Numbered from the stretch's first letter, positions 50,355 through 58,418 are shown. The stretch: DNA of 64,000 nucleotides from CALMEC01 sp963706315 (GCA_963706315.1 CAVPMA010000015.1:915744-979743); one strand, 5' to 3'. Notes: generated by a model not told the origin, from the letters alone. A program made the numbers and translations.

Positions 50355-51530
50355 GTGAACATCCGGATCGCGACGTACTCCACCAAGCCGCGCGGCGGCG
50401 TCGTGCACGCGCTGCATCTCGCAGAGGCCCTCGCCGACCGGGGTCACGACGTCGAGCTCTGGGCGCTGTCGTCCGACGGGGCCCGCTTCTTCCGTGAGCC
50501 TCGGGTCGCTGTTGAGCTCGTACCCGTTGAGCGTCGGGAGGGCGAGGACATCGAGGCGCGGATCCTCCGCTACGCCGACGTGCTCGCCGACGGCCTGCGG
50601 GCCGCCCGGCCCGCCGACATCTCCCACGCAGAGGACTGCCTGTCGGCCCGCTCGATGCTGATGCTCCGGGCCGAGGGAGCCATCCCGTCGATCGTGCGGA
50701 CCATTCACCACGTGGATGCGTTCACGAGTCCCGTGCTCCTCGAATGCCAGCGCGCGTCGATCCTCGACGTGGACCACCGCACGTGCGTGTCGCAGCACTG
50801 GGCCGACCGCGTGCACGAGGAGTTCGGCGTGGAGTCGGACGTCGTGGCCAACGGTGTCGACGCGGCCAAGTTCGCCGGCTGCGAGCTGGATCGCCTTGCC
50901 GCCGGCCGGCGCTTCGGCTGGGGCGACCGGCCCGTCGTGCTGGCGGTTGGGGGCATCGAGCCGCGCAAGGGGAGCAGGCTCCTCATCGAGGCGTTCGCCC
51001 GGGCGCGCGGGCGGCTGGGTGACGGTGCCCTGCTCGCGATCGGCGGCGGGGAGACGCTCTTCGACTACCACGAGTACCGGGAAGCATGGTCGGGCGACGC
51101 GGCGCGCCTCGGGTTGGAGGTCCACGAGGGCCCGCCGGGCGCGATGCCGGACGGTGCGGACGTGGCGATCCTCGGGACCATCGAGGACGACCAGATGGCC
51201 GCGCTGTACCGGGCATCGGACGCGCTGGCGTTCCCCTCCACGCGCGAGGGGTTCGGACTGGTGGTGCTCGAAGCGCTCGCCTCCGGCATCCCGGCCGTCG
51301 TGACCGACCTGCCGGTGCTGCGTGAGCACCTCGAGGACGGGCGCGACTGCATCATGGTGCCGGCGGGCGACTCGGGCCCGCTTTCGAACGCCCTGGTGAG
51401 CGCGGTGCACGACACGGAGCTCCGCGCGCAGCTCCTCGAGGGTGGGCGCCGAACGGTCGGGCAGTTCACCTGGGCGGCGTGCGCCGAGAAGCACGAGCGG
51501 CTGTACCGGAGGATGCTTGGCCAGGGATGA
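50355..51530 (+). CDS. Glycosyltransferase, MSMEG_0565 family
   Basis: A 391-residue GT-B (GT4-like) enzyme. It has a short N-terminal IRIATYSTKPRGGVVHALHL (about 3-22), HAEDCLSARS (about 91), IVRTIHHVDAF (about 115), SQHWADRVHEEFGVESDVVANGVD (in two parts), GGIEPRKGSRLLIEAF and the donor-site segment FPSTREGFGLVVLEALASGIP (in two parts, about 294-312). The start and HHVD/ANGVD pattern fit the MSMEG_0565 family of the Nit1C-type conserved neighbourhood. It lies 13 bases after fdrA; sugar and acceptor are unknown. Confidence 0.85.
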   Translation: MNIRIATYSTKPRGGVVHALHLAEALADRGHDVELWALSSDGARFFREPRVAVELVPVERREGEDIEARILRYADVLADGLRAARPADISHAEDCLSARSMLMLRAEGAIPSIVRTIHHVDAFTSPVLLECQRASILDVDHRTCVSQHWADRVHEEFGVESDVVANGVDAAKFAGCELDRLAAGRRFGWGDRPVVLAVGGIEPRKGSRLLIEAFARARGRLGDGALLAIGGGETLFDYHEYREAWSGDAARLGLEVHEGPPGAMPDGADVAILGTIEDDQMAALYRASDALAFPSTREGFGLVVLEALASGIPAVVTDLPVLREHLEDGRDCIMVPAGDSGPLSNALVSAVHDTELRAQLLEGGRRTVGQFTWAACAEKHERLYRRMLGQG

Positions 51531-51942
51531 TGGTTACCGGTACGCGACCTGGCGCGCCGAGTGGCGCGGCGGGCTGGCCGCAGACGTCTCCGGGCGGGGG
51601 CACAGGCTGCGAATCGACGAGCCGCCCGAGTTCGGCGGGCAGGACAGCGGTCCTATGCCGACGGAGGTCCTGGCGGCGGCGCTCGCCTCGTGCATGTGCA
51701 TCGCCGTGGCGTGGGCTGCGAAGAAGCGGCGTGTCGAGCTTGCGGACGTCGCCGTCGAGGTCCGCCCCTCGCGCGCGCCCGGCGAGCCGCGCCACGGACG
51801 TTACGACGTTCGGGTCGAGAGCTCTGTCCCGCGGGAAGTGCTGCAACCGTGCGTCGAGCTCGGTGCCCGGTACTGCTGGGTCACGAACACCCTCAAGCAC
51901 CCGCCCGAGATCGTCTACGAGGTCGCCGGCGGGGACGGCTGA
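51517..51942 (+). CDS. OsmC family protein
   Basis: A 141-residue OsmC-like protein: YATWRAEWRGGLAADVSGRG, DSGPMPTEVLAAALASCMCI (about 43-62) and AVEVRPSRAPGEP. The motif ASCMCI holds one of the usual peroxidatic cysteines and a second Cys lies near residue 115, so it may reduce organic hydroperoxides. TTG start at 51517 with GGAGG at 51508-51512, overlapping the glycosyltransferase by 14 bases. It ends the LLM-PLP-fdrA-glycosyltransferase operon. Confidence 0.82.
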   Translation: MARDDGYRYATWRAEWRGGLAADVSGRGHRLRIDEPPEFGGQDSGPMPTEVLAAALASCMCIAVAWAAKKRRVELADVAVEVRPSRAPGEPRHGRYDVRVESSVPREVLQPCVELGARYCWVTNTLKHPPEIVYEVAGGDG

Positions 51943-52019
51943 CGATGCGCCGCCGGTTCGCCCCGCCACTGGCGGTGCGGTAGGTTCCGGCGATCAAGCG
52001 GAGTGGAGGGAGCAGCAGC

Positions 52020-53354
52020 GTGAGTGAAGCGCACACGATCGTCGTCATCGGCGGTGGGGCGGCCGGCATCAGCGCGGCCTCGATGGCGAAGCGCACGAAT
52101 CCCGATGCGCGCGTGATCTGCTGCACGGAGTTCGAGGACGTCGCCTACTCGCCCTGCGGCGTGCCCTACGTGCTCGGCAAGGAGATCCCCGAATTCGAGC
52201 GCCTCTTCCTGGCCGGTCCGGAGCAGTACGTCGAGTCCGGGGTGGATCTGCGCACGCAGACGGTGGTGACCGCCGTCGACGCGACGAACCGGACCCTCGT
52301 CGCCGGCGGCGAGGCGATCTCGTGGGACCGTCTCGTCGTGTGCAGCGGGTTCAACTACACCCTGCCGCAGGTTCCCGGCACCGACCTCGACGGCGTCACG
52401 TACGTCAAGAACATCCGGCGCGGCGTGCAGCTCAACGAGCGTCTCAACGGCGTCAAGAAGGCCGTCGTGCTCGAATCCACGCCCCTCGGCGTGGAGATGC
52501 TCACGGCGTTCGCCCACCGCGGCATCGAGACCCACCTCGTCGACCCGGGGGCGTGGCTGCTCTCCCAGGTTGCCGACCCGGAGATCGCCGAGCCGGTGCA
52601 GAAGAGCCTCGAGGAGCTGGGATGCACCCTGCACTTCGGGGTCGACGTGACGGGCTTCGAGGGTGGCAACGGCAGGCTCCGTGCGGTCGCGACGAGCGCC
52701 GGCGAGATCGAGGCCGACATCTGCGTGGTCGCCACCCACAAGGAGCCGGAGACGACGCTCGCGCGCGCCATGGGCATCAAGCTCGGCTCCACTGGCGGCA
52801 TCGTCGTCGACGAGTCGATGCGGACGTCGCTCGACGGCGTGTTCGCCGCCGGTGACTGCGTCGAGGTGCCGCAGGGCATGACCAACGTCGCGGTGCAGGG
52901 ATTGACCGGCGCGCACGCCATGCAGCAGGGGCGTGTCGCCGGGGCAAATGCCGGCGGCGGCTCGCGCACGTACAACGCGGTGTACGTGCCGTGGGGCATG
53001 GTCGGGGGGCAGATGCAGATCGGCGGCGCGAGCTTCGGCGAGCACCTCGCCACGGCCGCCGGGATCCCGCACATCGTGTGCACCGCGACGGGGGTCAGCC
53101 GGGCCCGGTACTACCCGGGTGCCCAGCTCATCACCGTGAAGCTCCTCGCCGAACCGCGCACCGGCAAGCTCATCGGCGCCCAGATGGTGGGCGGCGAGGG
53201 CATCAAGGAACGCGCCGACTTCCTCGCGTTCGCGATGAAGAAGGACTCGACGCTCGAGGACATCGCGTGGATGGAGAACGTGTACTCCCCGCCGATCGGC
53301 GCCCTCTACGAGCCGATGTCAACGGCGGCGCAGAACGGGTTGGCCAAGCTGTGA
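52020..53354 (+). CDS. FAD-dependent CoA-disulfide reductase/NADH oxidase-like enzyme
   Basis: A 444-residue flavoprotein: FAD motif IVVIGGGAAGISAASMA (about 7-23), single redox Cys C46 in YSPCGVPYVLG, LVVCSGFNYTLPQVPG, NAD region VVLESTPLGVEMLTAF (about 155-170) and VFAAGDCVEV (about 276). The single SPCG cysteine places it with CoA-disulfide reductases and Nox/NADH peroxidase enzymes. The NAD motif reads VLESTPLG rather than GxGxxG, so coenzyme binding may be altered. It overlaps the next gene by four bases. Confidence 0.86.
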   Translation: MSEAHTIVVIGGGAAGISAASMAKRTNPDARVICCTEFEDVAYSPCGVPYVLGKEIPEFERLFLAGPEQYVESGVDLRTQTVVTAVDATNRTLVAGGEAISWDRLVVCSGFNYTLPQVPGTDLDGVTYVKNIRRGVQLNERLNGVKKAVVLESTPLGVEMLTAFAHRGIETHLVDPGAWLLSQVADPEIAEPVQKSLEELGCTLHFGVDVTGFEGGNGRLRAVATSAGEIEADICVVATHKEPETTLARAMGIKLGSTGGIVVDESMRTSLDGVFAAGDCVEVPQGMTNVAVQGLTGAHAMQQGRVAGANAGGGSRTYNAVYVPWGMVGGQMQIGGASFGEHLATAAGIPHIVCTATGVSRARYYPGAQLITVKLLAEPRTGKLIGAQMVGGEGIKERADFLAFAMKKDSTLEDIAWMENVYSPPIGALYEPMSTAAQNGLAKL

Positions 53355-53770
53355 GCCATCCGGAGATCCCCGAGTCGGTGCGGGAGTACCTCGGTCACGA
53401 CAAGGTGGCGCTGTTCGGCAAGGGGGGCCGCCCGGCGCCGCCCGCCCCGCCGGATTCGCCCGCCCGCCGTCATGGCGAGCTCGCGGTACGTGAGGCCCTC
53501 GCGGCAATCGGCCAGCGGGGCCCGCAGCCGGGTGAGCGGCCGGCTGTGGTTCCGCCCAAGCCGTCGATGGCGCGGGCGATGCGGGCCAACAGCGAGCGGG
53601 CGCTCATGGAGGCGTCGATGGAGAAGCTCGGCTCGGTGCCGCCGCACGTGCACAGCACGCCGCTTTGGAGCAAGGCGTTCGTGCCGTTCTGGCGGGCGAT
53701 CCCGTGGGGACTCAAGCGACGCATCCTCACGACGGCATCCGGCGTGAAGGGATGGCGCCGCTCCGCGTAG
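53351..53770 (+). CDS. Unknown protein coupled to the flavoprotein
   Basis: A 139-residue protein of unknown family. The N-terminal half is Pro/Arg-rich and probably disordered. The C-terminal half has PPHVHSTPLWSKAFVPFWR then IPWGLKRRILTTASGVKGW and is likely a helical domain. The GTG start overlaps the stop of the CoA-disulfide-reductase-like gene (GTGA), so the two are probably partners. Confidence 0.65.
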   Translation: MSHPEIPESVREYLGHDKVALFGKGGRPAPPAPPDSPARRHGELAVREALAAIGQRGPQPGERPAVVPPKPSMARAMRANSERALMEASMEKLGSVPPHVHSTPLWSKAFVPFWRAIPWGLKRRILTTASGVKGWRRSA

Positions 53771-53807
53771 AGCCGGGTCCCGAAGCGGGTGCCGGCGTCG
53801 GGATCGG

Positions 53808-54704
53808 TCAGGCCGGCGAGCAGTACGGGGCGGGGCCCGTGGTGATTCGATGGCGCGTGGCCCAGGCGGTGAGCGGCACCGCTCGGCCACCGCGGCCGCA
53901 CGGCGCGCCGGCGGGAGCGCCGGTCCAGGTCGAGAGCGACTCGCCGGCGCCCTGCGCGCCGAGGGGGCCGAGCTCGGCGACCGTCACGCGGACATCCGTC
54001 GACTCGCGACCCCTGCGGAGCGCCTTGATCGCGAACTTCACTCCGGCGTACACCAGGCCCAGCGCCGGGGTCATGAGCACGCCCATCCAGAGCGGGATGT
54101 CGAGGCTCGAGCCCATGAAGGCGTAGAGGAATGCGTGCGGGACCGAGCCGAGGGCGGTTGCGATCGTGAACGTCGAGAACCGAACGCGGGTGAGCCCCAC
54201 GAAGTAGGAGAGGAAGTCGAACGGTACGCCGGGAACGAGGCGCCCGAGGAAGATCGCCGCGAACGCGTGGCGCTCGAGCCGCCGGTTGACCTCGTCGGCG
54301 ATGGTGAACTGGCTGCAGATCCGCTCGGCGAACCGGCGTCCCGCGGTGCGGGCGATCCAGAAGCAGGCCGAGCTCGCGGCGATGCCGCCGACCCACGTGA
54401 TGAGCATTCCCCACCAGGTGCCGAACACCGCCCCATTGACGAACGGGACGACGAAGCCGGGGATCGGGGCGAGGATCGCCTGCGCGACGTTCATCGCGAT
54501 CGACGCCAGCGGAGCGAAGATGCCGAAGCCCAGGATCATGGCCCGGAGGGTTTCCTTGTCGCCGCCGGCCATCGCGGTGAAGGCCGCCCAGGTGCCGGGA
54601 TGCACGAGCACGGCGACGCCGAACGCGGCCGAGAGCACGACGGCGATGAGCGTGGCGGGGTGCCGGACGGCGAGCTGCGCCCGCATGGTGATGGCGTGAC
54701 CCAT
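53808..54704 (-). CDS. TVP38/TMEM64 (VTT) family membrane protein
   Basis: A 298-residue protein with about six membrane spans in residues 17-235. VTT motifs are PGFVVPFVNGAVFGTWWGML (about 80-99), RLERHAFAAIFLGRLVPGVPFD (in two parts) and FLSYFVGLTRVRFSTF with TALGSVPHAFLYAFMG. Such proteins are lipid scramblase-like or flux proteins. The last 60 residues are an unusual Gly/Ala/Pro-rich cytoplasmic tail that may be an extension from loss of an earlier stop. Confidence 0.88.
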   Translation of the reverse strand: MGHAITMRAQLAVRHPATLIAVVLSAAFGVAVLVHPGTWAAFTAMAGGDKETLRAMILGFGIFAPLASIAMNVAQAILAPIPGFVVPFVNGAVFGTWWGMLITWVGGIAASSACFWIARTAGRRFAERICSQFTIADEVNRRLERHAFAAIFLGRLVPGVPFDFLSYFVGLTRVRFSTFTIATALGSVPHAFLYAFMGSSLDIPLWMGVLMTPALGLVYAGVKFAIKALRRGRESTDVRVTVAELGPLGAQGAGESLSTWTGAPAGAPCGRGGRAVPLTAWATRHRITTGPAPYCSPA

Positions 54705-54804
54705 ACAGAAGGTGTTATCGGCAGAAATGCTGCCGACACGAGCCGCGCACCGTGCGTGAGGACACCTCGTCGCTCCGCGAGCCCGTCGTTCCCGCGCCGG
54801 TCGG

Positions 54805-55161
54805 CTACTGGACCGGGGACTCGCCTCCGACGCCGCGATCGGGGCCGATCCGGCCGGTCACGAGGTCTCGCACGCGCTCGGCGGTGACCGGCGCGAGCGG
54901 CAGTCCCGTCCGGCGAAGCTCGATCCGCGTGAGGCGCGCTCCGAGACGGTTCCACAGCTCGATGCAGCGTCGGGCGATCTGGTGCCATTCGGGTGGGTGC
55001 CCGTGGCCGGCGCCGTCGAGCAGGAGCCCCGCCGAGGCTCAGGTCGTCTGGGCGCGACCCCGGCCGGGGTCGTCGACCCGAACGTCGCGCCTCGAATCCG
55101 TCAGCCACCTGGCGCACGCCGCGCCGATGATCCCGGCGCCGACGACCGCGACCCGGGGCAG
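54805..55161 (-). pseudogene. Remnant of a FAD-dependent oxidoreductase (DAO family) with in-frame TGA
   Basis: Read from CTG 55161 downwards, the frame gives LPRVAVVGAGIIGAACARWL, the dinucleotide-binding start of D-amino-acid-oxidase/ThiO-type enzymes, then RVDDPGRGRAQTT and a TGA at 55039-55041. The same frame continues with ASAGLLLDGAGHGHPPEWHQ and further protein-like sequence to TAG at 54805-54807. ASAGL right after the stop matches the family pattern SWASAGLL, where the Trp codon would be TGG. Only about 115 residues remain, without the C-terminal two thirds of the enzyme. Confidence 0.65.
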
Positions 55162-55166
55162 GCTCG

Positions 55167-55376
55167 CTACTCGGCGCTCCGTATCGACAGATCGGGAGGC
55201 GGCAGGTCGATCGTGCGCGTCCATCCCCGAGCGAGCGCATCGCGTTCACAGAGCGCGCAGACGGGGCGCCGGTGCTTGCGCCGCCCCGGGTCGTCGAGGA
55301 ACGCGAACTGCTCGCCGGCGAGCATCCGGCGGCCGCAGATCTCGCACTGGCGACCCTCGGCGCGAAGCCGGCTCAC
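55167..55376 (-). CDS. Small protein with two CxxC pairs
   Basis: A 69-residue protein with CEICGRRMLAGE (about residues 11-22) and VCALCERDAL (about 39-48), a treble-clef-like zinc-binding arrangement, ending in a Trp/Pro-rich tail. It overlaps the upstream 75-residue gene by four bases (GTGA). It may be a small zinc ribbon of regulatory or assembly type; no family is identified. Confidence 0.65.
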   Translation of the reverse strand: MSRLRAEGRQCEICGRRMLAGEQFAFLDDPGRRKHRRPVCALCERDALARGWTRTIDLPPPDLSIRSAE

Positions 55377-55600
55377 GTCGCGCCACCGGCGTCGATCTGG
55401 GCGATGCGAAGGTCGATGATCGTCGTGATCTCGGACCCGAGCCCGGCCGCGACGGCGACGTCTCGCGCCTGCGCGAACCGCTCGCGTGCCCGGGCGAACC
55501 GCTCCGGGTTGTCGCGGTTCTTGATCATGTTGTCACCGGACAGGAGGAGCTGCCGCACACGCGCTCGGGCCTGCTCGGGATCGTCGGGTGCACCGGACAC
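55373..55600 (-). CDS. Small helical protein of unknown function
   Basis: A 75-residue acidic and basic helical protein: DPEQARARVRQLLLSGDNMI, KNRDNPERFARARERFAQAR and ITTIIDLRIAQIDAG. The repeated helix pattern resembles a single TPR-like unit (ARERFAQARDVAVAAGL). GTG start; four-base overlap with the Cys-rich gene downstream. Confidence 0.68.
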   Translation of the reverse strand: MSGAPDDPEQARARVRQLLLSGDNMIKNRDNPERFARARERFAQARDVAVAAGLGSEITTIIDLRIAQIDAGGAT

Positions 55601-55609
55601 CGCGAGAAT

Positions 55610-56611
55610 CTAGCGAGAATCCACGTTGGTCGCGGCGGCGCGGACGAGCGTCTCGACGAACCCCATCGGCTCGATCGTGGATGGCACGGGTGCACCGCTC
55701 GCGTCGACCGGTGCGAGCCTGGCAAGCGGGTGCTGCACCCCCTCGAAGCGCCAGACACCCGGCCCTTCCTCGAGGGACTGAAGCTCGTCGAGCACGGGGG
55801 TGAGGTCGCTGCGCGGGGTCAGGTCACGTGAGACGTAGCGGACCCAGGTCTCGTACCGGTGTTCCAGGACGAGCCCGCCGTCGGGGGTCGCGGTGACCAC
55901 GCGCATGCGGTCGGTGCGGGGGTGGGTGGCGAGACGGTCGAGGGGGCGGGGCGACAGGATGAGCGCGAGGTCGGCCTCCGAGAAGTCCGCGATGGCCGCA
56001 TCCCCGGCGTCCAGGGTGGCGAGATCGCGCTCGACGTCGGCCCACCTCGGCGCCCAGAGCCGGCGGAAGCGCTCCGGGTCGTCGAGCAGCGGGGCGACGC
56101 GGGGGAGGAGCGCCCTGCAGAGCTCGCCCGCCGGGTCGTGGCCAGCGGCGCGGTTCAACGCGCGCACGACCTCGGGGAAAGGCGTCGTCGCGCGCTCGGC
56201 CATCGCCATCAGCGCGATCGCGCACCGCGCCGCCCAGGGGTCGCGCCAGATGTGGAAGTCCCCCGCCGCGGCGGCGGCGATCGCCAGCTCCCGGCGCGGC
56301 CCCGGCGGCTCGCGCTCGAGGACGACCCATGCGGCGAGCAGGCCGTCCTCGTCGAAGTGGTTGTTGGTCACGACCGCGACCTCCTCGCCGCCCGCCGCCA
56401 GGTCGACGTACCGCGCCGCGATCTCGGTGCTGGTATCCGCGACGAGCCGGGGCGGGGTGTTCCCGTCCGGCCAGTGCGACAGGCCGAGGACCGTGCCCGC
56501 GCGGTGAGGACCGTCGACGACGATATTCGGGGCGTCGCCGACCGCCTCCCACGGCACGAACTCCGCGGTCGCCGCGAGGCGCGGCACGGTGGTGGCCCAG
56601 GGCGCTGCCAT
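55610..56611 (-). CDS. DUF6687-like protein with DHH-like motif
   Basis: A 333-residue soluble protein. The N-terminal third has LSHWPDGNTPPRL (about 45-57) and NNHFDEDGLLAAWVVLE (about 83-99), which resembles the DHH phosphoesterase metal motif. Later segments are AGDFHIWRDPWA and LEHRYETWVRYVSRDL. It fits a family annotated as DUF6687 in actinobacteria. The acidic DxDG and His residues suggest a metal-dependent phosphatase, but this is inference. Confidence 0.7.
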   Translation of the reverse strand: MAAPWATTVPRLAATAEFVPWEAVGDAPNIVVDGPHRAGTVLGLSHWPDGNTPPRLVADTSTEIAARYVDLAAGGEEVAVVTNNHFDEDGLLAAWVVLEREPPGPRRELAIAAAAAGDFHIWRDPWAARCAIALMAMAERATTPFPEVVRALNRAAGHDPAGELCRALLPRVAPLLDDPERFRRLWAPRWADVERDLATLDAGDAAIADFSEADLALILSPRPLDRLATHPRTDRMRVVTATPDGGLVLEHRYETWVRYVSRDLTPRSDLTPVLDELQSLEEGPGVWRFEGVQHPLARLAPVDASGAPVPSTIEPMGFVETLVRAAATNVDSR

Positions 56612-56645
56612 GTCGCAACCCTAGAGCCCGTCGCAAGCCGAGAAC

Positions 56646-56999
56646 GTGAATGCCATACTGGCCGCCGTGGATTGGCTGGTCGACCACCAGGTGCTGATCG
56701 CCGTGTTCGTGCTGGTCGCGTTGGCCGTGGCCGGGATCACGGTCCTCGTCGTGCGCGGCCTCGAGCTCTCCCGGACCGCCCGCGCGGGCCTGCGCACCAT
56801 CGAGCCGCCCGTCGCCGTGATCAACGACGGGCTCGCCGATGCCGAACGCCGGATGGATGTGATCGCGGCCGACCAGGTGGAGCTCAACGTCGCGCTCGAC
56901 CGGGTGGGCGCCCAGACCGACGAGCTTCGCATCATGCTCGACCACGTGAAGTACGCGTTCGGGGTGCTGCGCTCCCCGTTCAGGTACCTCGGGCGGTGA
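56646..56999 (+). CDS. Membrane-anchored coiled-coil protein
   Basis: A 117-residue protein. One N-terminal membrane span (VLIAVFVLVALAVAGITVLVV, about residues 16-36) is followed by a cytoplasmic helical region (DGLADAERRMDVIAADQVEL, then VALDRVGAQTDELRIML) likely to form a coiled coil. Similar small proteins precede ppx/gppA genes in actinobacteria. GTG start; the stop overlaps the Ppx gene start. Confidence 0.7.
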   Translation: MNAILAAVDWLVDHQVLIAVFVLVALAVAGITVLVVRGLELSRTARAGLRTIEPPVAVINDGLADAERRMDVIAADQVELNVALDRVGAQTDELRIMLDHVKYAFGVLRSPFRYLGR

Positions 57000-57907
57000 A
57001 CGGCGACCGCGTCGCCGTCGTCGACGTCGGGTCGAACTCGACCCGGCTGTTCCTGTGCGAGGGCGTGAGCGCGGAGGGCCCGGAGGGCGAGCGGATCACG
57101 ACGATCACGGCGCTCCGGCGCGGCGCCGCGCCGGACGGCACGATCGCCCCCGACGCGCTGGCCCGTCTGGGGGCGTGTCTGGACGACTACGCCGATCGGA
57201 TCGCCGAATTCGAGTCCGACGAGGTGATCGCCATCGGGACGAGCGCGGTGCGCGACGCCCCGAACCGCGACGAGGTGATCGACCTCGTCGACGATCGCCT
57301 CGCGGTGGAGCTGCACGTGCTGGCCGGGGCGCATGAGGCCGAGCTCTCGTACTTCGGCGCACGGCTCGCGGTGCCAGGCGACGGCCCGGTGGTCGTCGTC
57401 GACATCGGCGGCGGGTCGACCGAGCTCGTCCGCGGCGACGCGAGCGGACCGCAGACCGCGGTGAGCCTCGACGCCGGAGGGGTGCGGTTCACCGAGCGTT
57501 TTCTCCACGACGACCCTCCTTCGCCGTCGCAGATCGCGGCGCTTCGCGAGGAGGTCATGGAGATGGTCGTGCCGACGTTCGCCGCCCTCGGCGGCCCGGC
57601 GCCGCTCGTCGGCGTCGCAGGGACGATGACGACGCTCGCCGCGATCGCCCACGGCGCGTACGACCCGAGCCACGTGCACGGAGCGGTGCTGTCCGCCGCC
57701 GAGGTCGAGGACATCACCGCCGGTCTCGCCGCGCTGCCCCTCGCCGAGCGGCGTGAGGTGCCGGGACTCCATCCGGATCGCGCTCCCGCGATCGTCGCCG
57801 GCGCCCTGATCGCCTGCTGCGTGATCGAGGCGGCGGGGGCGGAGGAGATCGCCATCAGCGAGCGCGACATCCTCGACGGTGCGGTGCTTCGGCTCTCCGG
57901 TGTCTAG
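56996..57907 (+). CDS. Ppx/GppA-family phosphatase
   Basis: A 303-residue member of the ASKHA-fold Ppx/GppA family. It has phosphate 1 motif VAVVDVGSNSTRLFL (about 5-19), IAIGTSAVRDAPN (about 76-88), VVVVDIGGGSTELV (phosphate 2, about 128-141), and VGVAGTMTTLAAI. It hydrolyses exopolyphosphate or (p)ppGpp pentaphosphate. At about 300 residues it lacks the C-terminal HD-like domain, as in short actinobacterial forms. GTG start overlaps the previous stop. Confidence 0.92.
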   Translation: MNGDRVAVVDVGSNSTRLFLCEGVSAEGPEGERITTITALRRGAAPDGTIAPDALARLGACLDDYADRIAEFESDEVIAIGTSAVRDAPNRDEVIDLVDDRLAVELHVLAGAHEAELSYFGARLAVPGDGPVVVVDIGGGSTELVRGDASGPQTAVSLDAGGVRFTERFLHDDPPSPSQIAALREEVMEMVVPTFAALGGPAPLVGVAGTMTTLAAIAHGAYDPSHVHGAVLSAAEVEDITAGLAALPLAERREVPGLHPDRAPAIVAGALIACCVIEAAGAEEIAISERDILDGAVLRLSGV

Positions 57908-57916
57908 AATTGGAGG

Positions 57917-58210
57917 ATGTCGGACGCCGCGCATAGTGAGGCCCCAACCGTCGACGGGGCGGCCAAGGACGGTCCGCAGGAGGAGGCCGTCCATCTCGTC
58001 GAGGGTCTTGCCGATGCCCTTCGGGGCATCAACCGCCCGCAGGACGAGCGCCGGCTGATCTTCGCGAAGGGGGAGAACTACCGCCACATCCGCCATGCCC
58101 AGATCCTCGAGCGGTGGCAGATCCTCCCCGAGCCGTGGGCGCGGCGCATCGAGCAGAAGCGCCTGTCGGCGGTCGACCGCACGCCCGGCCCCGCCACGTT
58201 CGGGCGGTAG
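57917..58210 (+). CDS. Small hypothetical protein
   Basis: A 97-residue soluble protein: an acidic disordered N terminus, then EEAVHLVEGLADALRGINRP and RRLIFAKGENYRHIRHAQIL, ending in a basic tail. No family is recognised. It follows ppx by nine bases. Its ATG is preceded by GGAGG, giving good support that it is translated. Confidence 0.6.
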   Translation: MSDAAHSEAPTVDGAAKDGPQEEAVHLVEGLADALRGINRPQDERRLIFAKGENYRHIRHAQILERWQILPEPWARRIEQKRLSAVDRTPGPATFGR

Positions 58211-58233
58211 TCTGGGCTGCGACACGAGCTCCG

Positions 58234-58316
58234 GCCGGAGTGGCGGAACTGGTTAGACGCAGGGGACTTAAAATCTCCGGCCCTCGGGCATCCGGGTTCG
58301 ACTCCCGGCTCCGGCA
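58234..58316 (+). tRNA. tRNA-Leu (anticodon TAA)
   Basis: An 83-base tRNA. The acceptor stem is GCCGGAG (58234-58240) paired with CTCCGGC (58309-58315), then discriminator A. The D arm includes GGTTAGA. The anticodon loop is CTTAAAA, giving TAA. A long variable arm typical of tRNA-Leu precedes the T arm GGGTTCGACTCCC (58294-58306). CCA is not encoded. Confidence 0.95.
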
Positions 58317-58334
58317 TCGGGTTCGGTGCGCTTC

Positions 58335-58358
58335 GGTGAGACAGGCGGTGAGACAGGC
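58335..58358 (+). repeat. Two tandem copies of a 12-bp repeat
   Basis: GGTGAGACAGGC is repeated exactly at 58335-58346 and 58347-58358, in the spacer downstream of tRNA-Leu. It is probably slippage-derived; a function is not evident. Confidence 0.7.
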
Positions 58359-58387
58359 GGTTCGACGGTCGGACGGTCGTTAACGTC

Positions 58388-58418
58388 GACGGGCGCACCC
58401 ACGTCGGGTGCGCCCGTC
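58388..58418. terminator. Strong hairpin between tRNA-Leu and HU genes
   Basis: GACGGGCGCACCC (58388-58400), loop ACGTC and GGGTGCGCCCGTC (58406-58418) form a perfect 13-bp stem. It lies between the end of the tRNA and the convergent HU gene, so it may end transcription from both sides. It has no T-tract. Confidence 0.65.

Noticed and set aside
24269..51942. Arginine deiminase pathway as the source of carbamoyl phosphate
   Set aside because: No arcA or ornithine carbamoyltransferase gene is present in the window.
55039..55041. TGA as selenocysteine codon
   Set aside because: No SECIS-like hairpin or selenocysteine genes are seen, the position normally holds Trp and most of the enzyme is missing, so decay is simpler.
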